Assembly: GCA_041582875.1 (NCBI GenBank)
Contig: JBFHGX010000226.1
Coordinates: 1 to 5,078, forward strand
Source of the DNA: UBA6244 sp041582875
GTDB lineage: Bacteria > Bacteroidota > Bacteroidia > Bacteroidales > F082
DNA length: 5,078 nucleotides
Direction of reading: 5' to 3'
Shown: in pieces, positions 1 through 5,078 of the stretch
Layout: each line of letters opens with the position of its first letter
Position numbering within the stretch: position 1 is the stretch's first letter
Program-made: the position numbers and the translations under genes
Notes under the pieces: generated by a model
The model's input: the letters and a program-made list of their open reading frames with translations, nothing else
Database searches by the model: none
What the model was told of the DNA's origin: nothing

Positions 1-15
1 AAAATTATTGATATA

Positions 16-957
16 ATGGAAACAGTTAAATGTTTGATTATTGGCTCTGGTCCTGCCGGATATACTGCAGCCATTTACGCTTCACGCGCTGACTTAAAAC
101 CTGTTATGTACGAAGGTATGCAGCCTGGCGGACAGCTTACTACCACCACGGAAGTCGATAACTTTCCGGGTTACCCCGATGGAATTGATGGACCTGCTTT
201 AATGGAGGATTTGAAAAAACAAGCCGTACGCTTTGGAACTGATCCCCGCTGGGGCATGGTGACAGAAATCGATACCACCAAACGACCATTCAAAGTGACC
301 ATTGACGATGGTACCGAACTATTGGCCGAAACAGTGATTATTTCTACCGGGGCTACCGCCAAATACCTTGGTCTTGAGTCAGAAGAAAAATTTAAAGGAG
401 GCGGTGTGAGCGCTTGTGCTACCTGTGATGGATTTTTCTACAAAGGAAAAGATGTGGCTGTTGTTGGTGGTGGAGATACTGCTGCCGAGGAAGCTACCTA
501 CCTGGCCAATATCGTAAATAAAGTATATTTGATTCACCGCCGTGATGAGCTTCGTGCTTCTAAAGCCATGGTGAATCGGGTGATGAATACCCCCAATATT
601 GAGATGCTTTGGGATACCGAAGTAAAAGAAATCGTGGGTACTGAAAGTGGTTTTATGAAAGCACTTAATGGCGCCATTGTGGTGAATAGGAAAACAGGTG
701 AGGAGCGTAAAATTGATATCGAAGGCTTCTTTGTGGCCATCGGACATACTCCAAATACCGATATTTTCAAAGGAAAATTGGATATGGACGAAACAGGTTA
801 CCTGATCACCAAACCTGATTCTACAGCTACCAACGTTCCTGGTATTTTTGCAGCTGGCGATGTGCAAGATAAGCATTACCGTCAGGCGATTACCGCAGCA
901 GGAACGGGTTGTATGGCCGCCATCGAAAGCGAACGCTTCTTGGGTGAGCAAAAATAA
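16..957 (+). CDS. trxB: Thioredoxin-disulfide reductase (TrxB), complete
   Basis: This is a 313-residue cytosolic flavoenzyme that uses NADPH to reduce oxidised thioredoxin, feeding the cell's thiol-disulfide system. The N-terminal FAD-binding Rossmann motif GSGPAG is at residues 10-15. The redox-active CATC motif, followed by Asp138, is at 134-137. The NADPH-binding glycine motif GGGDTA is at 151-156. HRRDELR at 174-180 is the HRRxxxR signature that contacts the NADPH 2'-phosphate. The C-terminal FAD motif (AAGDVQD) ends at 285. Length and domain order (FAD half, inserted NADPH domain, FAD half) match the low-molecular-weight bacterial TrxB family, with no missing key residue. The ATG at 16 puts the dinucleotide motif at the usual distance from the N-terminus. 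Only 15 bases lie upstream, with no Shine-Dalgarno, so its promoter is not visible. No thioredoxin gene is adjacent. A strong terminator follows about 20 bases after the stop. Confidence 0.97.
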   Translation: METVKCLIIGSGPAGYTAAIYASRADLKPVMYEGMQPGGQLTTTTEVDNFPGYPDGIDGPALMEDLKKQAVRFGTDPRWGMVTEIDTTKRPFKVTIDDGTELLAETVIISTGATAKYLGLESEEKFKGGGVSACATCDGFFYKGKDVAVVGGGDTAAEEATYLANIVNKVYLIHRRDELRASKAMVNRVMNTPNIEMLWDTEVKEIVGTESGFMKALNGAIVVNRKTGEERKIDIEGFFVAIGHTPNTDIFKGKLDMDETGYLITKPDSTATNVPGIFAAGDVQDKHYRQAITAAGTGCMAAIESERFLGEQK

Positions 958-977
958 ACTTTGAATATGACATATGT

Positions 978-1014
978 ACGGTCTTTTGGGCTAACCCAAA
1001 AGACCGTTTTTTTT
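978..1014 (+). terminator. Rho-independent terminator of trxB
   Basis: A perfect 12-bp inverted repeat (979-990 paired with 995-1006, extendable by the A978-T1007 pair) closes a four-base loop CTAA. It is followed directly by eight T residues (1007-1014). The stem is G/C-rich at its base and at its loop end. It lies 21 bases after the trxB stop codon, and its T-tract orientation terminates rightward transcription. The last T is also the first base of the probable promoter element of the next gene. Confidence 0.95.
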
Positions 1015-1021
1015 ACCTTTG
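1014..1021 (+). promoter_or_regulatory. Probable Bacteroidota -7 promoter element for the CDF transporter
   Basis: TACCTTTG matches the Bacteroidota -7 consensus TAnnTTTG exactly. It lies directly after the trxB terminator and 21 bases before the chosen ATG, which implies a short leader of about 15 nt. A -33 TTTG at the usual spacing is not clear. The nearest TTTG (985-988, inside the terminator stem) is 25 bases upstream of the -7 element, which is longer than typical. The call therefore rests on the -7 match and its position. Confidence 0.55.
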
Positions 1022-1042
1022 AACCAAAGTGTGACTCTGTTG

Positions 1043-1981
1043 ATGATGAAACCACGGGAAAAGAAAATTATTTTTGCCTCACGCATTGCCATTGCCGGCA
1101 ATGCTTTTTTGGCTTTGTTAAAAATTTCCATCGGTCTCGTGGCTGGAAGTCTGGCTGTGGTGGCCGATGGGGTAGATTCTGCAAGCGATATCATTACCTC
1201 TCTCATCACCCTATATACAGCTTATATCATCGCACGTCCTCCGGATATCAAATATCCTTATGGTTATCAAAAAGCTGACACGCTGGCAGCTAAGGCCTTG
1301 TCGTTTATTATTTTCTTTGCAGGAGCACAGCTTGCACTGTCGTCCTTCGATAAGCTAACTGATCCGGTTGCTGCGGTTATGCCTGAGCGTTTTGTTCTCT
1401 ACATTGTTGGCGTTTCTATCATAGGTAAATTGCTGCTATCATGGTATTTGAATAAAACCGGGAAACACGTTGAAAGCGCCATGTTGATTGCCAATGCACG
1501 CAACATGCAAAACGACGTCGTTATTTCTGTCTCGGTTTTGGTGGGCCTGGTTTTCACTTTCGTACTTGAGATGCCCATCATTGACACCATTACCGCTTTG
1601 CTGGTCAGCTTTTACATCATGTTTGTGGCTTTTCGTATTTTCATGGAAACCAATCGGGAGCTCATGGATGGTGTTGAATCCCCTGAAATTTACCGTCAAA
1701 TACTTGATGCAGTTAAACAAATTGAGGAAGTGGCGAATCCCCACCGAATTCGGGTACGAAAAATGGCCAATTTATACATGATTGCCTTGGATATTGAATT
1801 GGAAGGCAGCCTTACTTTAAATGAGTCACACCTGATCGGCGAGAAAGTAGAACAAGAGATAAAAGGCACAATTCCAAATGTATATGATGTAGTGTTGCAT
1901 ATTGAACCCATCGGAAATACCGAGCCACATGAAGTGTTCGGGGTTTCTGAATCGGAACTCCCCTTGGAGATTAACAAATAA
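1043..1981 (+). CDS. Cation diffusion facilitator (CDF) family divalent metal exporter
   Basis: From ATG 1043 this is a 312-residue inner-membrane CDF transporter, a family that exports Zn, Fe, Mn, Co or Cd in exchange for protons. I see six probable membrane segments (about 9-35, 37-62, 82-102, 117-136, 150-174, 178-204) and a cytoplasmic C-terminal domain (about 208-290). Aligned by eye to E. coli YiiP/FieF, TM2 has Asp45 and Asp49 and TM5 has Asn154 and Asp158, where YiiP has His153 and Asp157. In the TM2-TM3 loop Asp68 is kept, but YiiP His71 and His75 are both Tyr. The C-terminal domain keeps His234, His263 and His286, with Asp250 and Glu288 at other ligand positions. The frame can be read from TTG 1019, but that codon lies in the probable -7 element, so ATG 1043 (or ATG 1046) is preferred. 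The metal cannot be assigned. The flanking terminator and promoters suggest a single-gene transcript. Confidence 0.9.
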   Translation: MMKPREKKIIFASRIAIAGNAFLALLKISIGLVAGSLAVVADGVDSASDIITSLITLYTAYIIARPPDIKYPYGYQKADTLAAKALSFIIFFAGAQLALSSFDKLTDPVAAVMPERFVLYIVGVSIIGKLLLSWYLNKTGKHVESAMLIANARNMQNDVVISVSVLVGLVFTFVLEMPIIDTITALLVSFYIMFVAFRIFMETNRELMDGVESPEIYRQILDAVKQIEEVANPHRIRVRKMANLYMIALDIELEGSLTLNESHLIGEKVEQEIKGTIPNVYDVVLHIEPIGNTEPHEVFGVSESELPLEINK

Positions 1982-1997
1982 AATGTGTGTTTTTTAA

Positions 1998-2018
1998 AAA
2001 AGAGTATCTACCTCTTTT
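1998..2018 (+). terminator. Possible weak hairpin after the CDF gene
   Basis: AAAAGAG (1998-2004) and CTCTTTT (2012-2018) form a 7-bp stem with a 7-base loop, 17 bases past the CDF stop codon. A pyrimidine-rich stretch follows, but not a clean T run. The stem is mostly A-U pairs and would be weak. It may give partial termination, or it may be chance in an A/T-rich gap. It is far less convincing than the trxB terminator. Confidence 0.25.
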
Positions 2019-2027
2019 CTCCTTTTC

Positions 2028-2035
2028 TATCTTTG
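2028..2035 (+). promoter_or_regulatory. Probable Bacteroidota -7 promoter element for purL
   Basis: TATCTTTG is an exact match to TAnnTTTG, 34 bases before the purL ATG. Transcription would start near 2042 and leave a leader of roughly 28 nt, too short for a riboswitch. No clear TTTG is found 19-21 bases upstream, where the sequence is GAGTATCT-like, so the -33 element is weak or divergent. No other element in the 88-bp gap fits better. Confidence 0.6.
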
Positions 2036-2069
2036 CAGCAGATTTTTCCTCATCCAAAACTGCTGTATA

Positions 2070-5000
2070 ATGGTGTATTTTTTTAGTCGCGACCAAAAAG
2101 AGTTCTTTCTCGTCCAAACGATGGAAGCCCTTTCTGATTCAAATAGAAAAAAGCTTAAATGGCTTTTTAACGGAGCCAAACAAATCAAAAGTGATGAACT
2201 GACCGGTTTATATATTGGTCCCCGCAAGGAAATGATTACCCCATGGAGTACCAATGCTGTCGAAATTTGCCAAAATATGGCCATCGATAATATTGTACGC
2301 ATCGAGTTATTTACCAAAACAATGGATGCATCCGCCAAGTTCGACCCCATGCTGCAACAACAATATGATGGGATTGATCAACAAATTTTTCATATCCCGC
2401 AATCTCCCGAAGCCATCAGGTTTATTGATGATATTGATTTGTACAACAAACAGGAAGGTTTGGCTTTAAGTCAGGATGAAGCAGATTACCTTAAATCGGT
2501 TTCTCAACAATTGGGAAGAAAATTAACCGACTCTGAAGTGTACGGCTTTGCTCAAATCAATTCAGAGCATTGTCGGCACAAAATTTTCAATGGTACTTTC
2601 ATCATCGATGGTGTGGAGATGAAAGACAGCCTGTTTGCCATGATCAAGAAAACATCCAAGGCCAATCCCAATACACTGGTTTCAGCCTACAAGGATAATG
2701 TGGCTTTTATTCTGGGTCCAAAAATTGAACAGTTTGCACCTTCCACTCAGGATACTTCGGCCTATTTTCAGATAAAAGACATCGATACGGTACTTTCCAT
2801 CAAGGCCGAAACACATAATTTCCCCACAACCGTGGAGCCTTTCAATGGTGCTGCTACCGGAACTGGTGGGGAGATCCGAGACCGCATGGCAGGAGGGAAA
2901 GGCAGCATGCCTTTGGCAGGAACGGCAGTTTACATGGCTTCCTACACCCGAAACAATCCTAACCGCGATTGGGAGTTTAAATTGGAGCCACGAAAATGGC
3001 TGTACCAAACTCCTGAACAAATTTTAATCAAAGCGTCCAACGGAGCTTCCGATTTTGGAAACAAATTTGGTCAGCCATTGATCAACGGAAGTGTCCTCAC
3101 CTTTGAACATCAGGAGAATAATAAGACCTACGGATACGATAAAGTGATTATGCAGGCCGGAGGTGTTGGCTATGGCCGACATCAGGATGCGTTAAAAGAT
3201 ATACCCGAAGCTGGCGATGTGATTGTGGTTTTAGGCGGTGATAACTACCGCATTGGCATGGGAGGTGGTGCTGTATCATCAGTTGCTACAGGCGAATTTG
3301 GAAATCAAATTGAACTGAATGCTGTGCAACGTGCCAATCCTGAAATGCAAAAACGTACCATGAATGCCATTCGTGCCATGGCCGAAATGGATGAAAATCC
3401 CATCGTTTCCATTCACGATCATGGAGCAGGCGGTCATTTGAATAGCCTTTCGGAATTGGTAGAAGACAATGGTGCTGTGATCAACCTGAACAGACTACCT
3501 GTTGGCGATCCAACCCTGTCCTTTAAAGAAATTTTAGGTAACGAATCGCAGGAGCGGATGGGGCTTGTGATCAAAGAGAAGTATTATCCTGTTTTGGAGG
3601 CGGTTGCCAAACGTGAGCGAGCTCCCATTTATAAAGTGGGGGAGGTTAGAAACGATCAAAATTTGGTCATAAAATCCGATGAAGATGAATGTCCGGTAAA
3701 CCTCCAACTGGAGTATCTGTTTGGTCAACCTCCCAAAACTGTTTTGGAAGATTCGAGCAAGCATGCCGGGTTCGAAGCCATTGAATATACCGCTAATACC
3801 ATTGAACACCATGTAACTCAAGTACTGAGATTGGAATCGGTGGCGTGTAAAGATTGGCTGACCAATAAAGTGGATCGTTCGGTGACCGGAAAAGTGGCCA
3901 TGCAACAAACTGCCGGAAGCATTCAGCTTCCGCTGAATAACTTGGGCATTATGGCATTGGATTATCAAGGTGAATCAGGAATTGCCACTGCATTGGGTCA
4001 CGCATCCATCAGCGGTTTGATCGATGCAGGTGCCGGCTCAAGGTTGGCGGTTGCCGAATCACTGACCAACTTGGTTTGGGCGCCTATTGAGAATCAACTC
4101 ACTGGCGTTAGCTTGAGTGCCAATTGGATGTGGCCGGCAAAAAATCCGGGAGAAAATGCCCGTTTGTACAAGGCTGTAGAAGCCTTGAGTGATTTTGCCA
4201 TTGAATTGGGAATCAATATCCCCACAGGAAAAGATTCGTTGTCGATGACCCAAAAATATCCTGACGGAGAAACGGTTTTTGCCCCGGGAACGGTGATTAT
4301 AAGTGCTGCAGGTCAGGTGACAGATATTAAACAAGCTGTAAGTCCGGTGGCTTTCCCTAAAAAGGAATGGCCGCTACTGTATGTTGATTTCAGTAAGTCT
4401 TCCATGGAATTGGGAGGGAGCAGTTTGGCTCAAACCCTGAATAAAGTGGGGCAAATTACACCCGATGTTGCTGATGCCAGGTATTTTGCCTTAGCATTTA
4501 ATGTAGTGCAGTCGCTGATTAGTCAGGGAATTATAAAGGCCGGACATGATGTGAGTGCCGGTGGATTGGTTACCACGCTTTTGGAAATGAATTTCGCCAA
4601 TTGCGACCATGGGATGGACATCGACCTGAGCGCGTTTAGAGAAAAAGATTTGATGCGTGTGCTGTTCAGCGAGAAGCCAGCTGTGGTAATTCAAGTGTCT
4701 GACCTGAAAAAAGCGACAGCCTTACTCGAACAAAATGGAATTCATTCTGTTTTATTAGGTCAAATGAGCTGTGTCCGTACCTTAAATATTTCACAGTATG
4801 AAAAAGAGGTGGTTCGTTTAGACATCGATCGCTTGCGTGATGTTTGGTTCGAGACTTCGTATTTATTAGATAAGAATCAGAGCGGTGATGGACATGCCCG
4901 TTGTCGTTACCAGAATTATAAATTCCAGGATTTGAGCTTTAGCTTTGGTAGTTCGTTTACAGGAAAAGCCAGTGATTTAGGTATTGATTTGCACCGAAGA

Positions 5001-5078
5001 ACTCCTTCAGGAATCAAAGCTGCCATCATTCGTGAGAAAGGCGTGAATGGCGATCGTGAGATGGCCTATGCCATGTAC
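2070..5078 (+). CDS. purL: Phosphoribosylformylglycinamidine (FGAM) synthase, large single-chain type; 3' end cut by window
   Basis: This cytosolic enzyme carries out step four of de novo purine synthesis: FGAR + glutamine + ATP gives FGAM. The frame stays open for 1003 codons to the window edge; full-length family members run about 1,230-1,300 residues. The N-terminal PurS-like domain covers about 1-115, including the PRKEMITPWSTNAVE segment (51-65). The linker and first synthase half follow, with SEHCRH at 165-170 (likely catalytic His167), ETHNFPT at 247-253, GAATGTGGEIRD at 260-271, GDNYRIGMGGG at 390-400 and HDHGAGGH at 449-456. The second half has PTGKDSLSM at 718-726 and HDVSAGGL at 826-833. 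GIKAAIIREKGVNG (981-994) opens the class I glutamine amidotransferase domain, whose Cys-His-Glu triad lies beyond the window. The N-terminus MVYFFSRDQ fits the Bacteroidota form, supporting ATG 2070. No Shine-Dalgarno is seen. No other pur gene is in view. No frameshift or lost motif is apparent. Confidence 0.97.
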   Translation, partial: MVYFFSRDQKEFFLVQTMEALSDSNRKKLKWLFNGAKQIKSDELTGLYIGPRKEMITPWSTNAVEICQNMAIDNIVRIELFTKTMDASAKFDPMLQQQYDGIDQQIFHIPQSPEAIRFIDDIDLYNKQEGLALSQDEADYLKSVSQQLGRKLTDSEVYGFAQINSEHCRHKIFNGTFIIDGVEMKDSLFAMIKKTSKANPNTLVSAYKDNVAFILGPKIEQFAPSTQDTSAYFQIKDIDTVLSIKAETHNFPTTVEPFNGAATGTGGEIRDRMAGGKGSMPLAGTAVYMASYTRNNPNRDWEFKLEPRKWLYQTPEQILIKASNGASDFGNKFGQPLINGSVLTFEHQENNKTYGYDKVIMQAGGVGYGRHQDALKDIPEAGDVIVVLGGDNYRIGMGGGAVSSVATGEFGNQIELNAVQRANPEMQKRTMNAIRAMAEMDENPIVSIHDHGAGGHLNSLSELVEDNGAVINLNRLPVGDPTLSFKEILGNESQERMGLVIKEKYYPVLEAVAKRERAPIYKVGEVRNDQNLVIKSDEDECPVNLQLEYLFGQPPKTVLEDSSKHAGFEAIEYTANTIEHHVTQVLRLESVACKDWLTNKVDRSVTGKVAMQQTAGSIQLPLNNLGIMALDYQGESGIATALGHASISGLIDAGAGSRLAVAESLTNLVWAPIENQLTGVSLSANWMWPAKNPGENARLYKAVEALSDFAIELGINIPTGKDSLSMTQKYPDGETVFAPGTVIISAAGQVTDIKQAVSPVAFPKKEWPLLYVDFSKSSMELGGSSLAQTLNKVGQITPDVADARYFALAFNVVQSLISQGIIKAGHDVSAGGLVTTLLEMNFANCDHGMDIDLSAFREKDLMRVLFSEKPAVVIQVSDLKKATALLEQNGIHSVLLGQMSCVRTLNISQYEKEVVRLDIDRLRDVWFETSYLLDKNQSGDGHARCRYQNYKFQDLSFSFGSSFTGKASDLGIDLHRRTPSGIKAAIIREKGVNGDREMAYAMY

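Noticed and set aside
379..951. 190-residue open frame on the reverse strand opposite trxB
   Set aside because: It lies entirely within the strongly conserved trxB coding sequence. Its translation has no recognisable domain, and it would cross the trxB terminator region antisense with no promoter in view.
970..977. ACATATGT palindrome between trxB and its terminator
   Set aside because: It is only eight bases and A/T-rich, with no flanking symmetry, so chance is the simplest explanation.
961..1278. 105-residue forward open frame starting with TTG after trxB
   Set aside because: It runs through the trxB terminator hairpin and then overlaps the CDF gene in another frame. Its Cys/His-rich look (CHCRQC-like) is a by-product of reading the transporter out of frame.
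1439..1744. 101-residue reverse-strand open frame inside the CDF gene
   Set aside because: It is a shadow of the transporter's coding sequence, with no family resemblance and no start signals.
1990..2001. TTTTTTAAAAAA palindrome after the CDF gene
   Set aside because: It has no loop and only A-T pairs, so it cannot form a useful RNA hairpin. Such runs are expected in A/T-rich gaps.
2027..2350. 107-residue reverse-strand open frame over the purL promoter and 5' end
   Set aside because: Most of it is antisense to the conserved PurL N-terminus, and its product is unrecognised.
2254..2469. Small forward open frame inside purL
   Set aside because: It is out of frame with purL, which is clearly coding through the whole interval.
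2682..3020. 112-residue reverse-strand open frame inside purL
   Set aside because: It is antisense to the most conserved PurL segment (ETHNFPT to GGEIRD), so its openness follows from the codons of that gene.
3534..3968. 144-residue reverse-strand open frame inside purL
   Set aside because: It is a shadow frame opposite conserved PurL sequence, with no recognisable domain.
16..5078. Possible functional link among TrxB, the metal exporter and PurL as one new system
   Set aside because: Each gene belongs to a well-known family, the first is closed by a strong terminator, and both others have a candidate promoter of their own. Adjacency alone does not support a joint system.

Overview
The window looks like an ordinary core-genome stretch from a member of the Bacteroidota. 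Three points suggest this. The PurL protein is of the type I associate with Bacteroidia. No start codon has a convincing Shine-Dalgarno sequence. Two intergenic regions carry exact matches to the Bacteroidota -7 promoter consensus TAnnTTTG. All three genes are on the + strand, and the large reverse-strand open frames are shadows of them.

Layout: (1) positions 16-957 encode a complete thioredoxin reductase (TrxB), closed by a very clear intrinsic terminator at 978-1014. (2) Positions 1043-1981 encode a cation diffusion facilitator (CDF) metal exporter. Its probable -7 element (TACCTTTG, 1014-1021) starts on the last T of the trxB terminator, so the short gap serves both genes. (3) After an 88-bp gap with another exact -7 match (TATCTTTG, 2028-2035), purL starts at 2070 and runs off the window's right edge. 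It encodes the large FGAM synthase, and 1003 codons are present. The window stops about 20 residues into the C-terminal glutamine amidotransferase domain, so the ammonia-producing active site is not visible.

The genes look like three separately transcribed housekeeping units rather than one operon: thiol redox balance, divalent metal export and step four of purine synthesis. I see no mobile element, CRISPR array, RNA gene, phage gene or defence system, and no evidence of a new multi-gene system. The point most worth following is the metal-site composition of the CDF transporter. It has a D-D-N-D membrane site instead of the usual histidine-containing one, and tyrosines where both histidines of the YiiP loop site would be.
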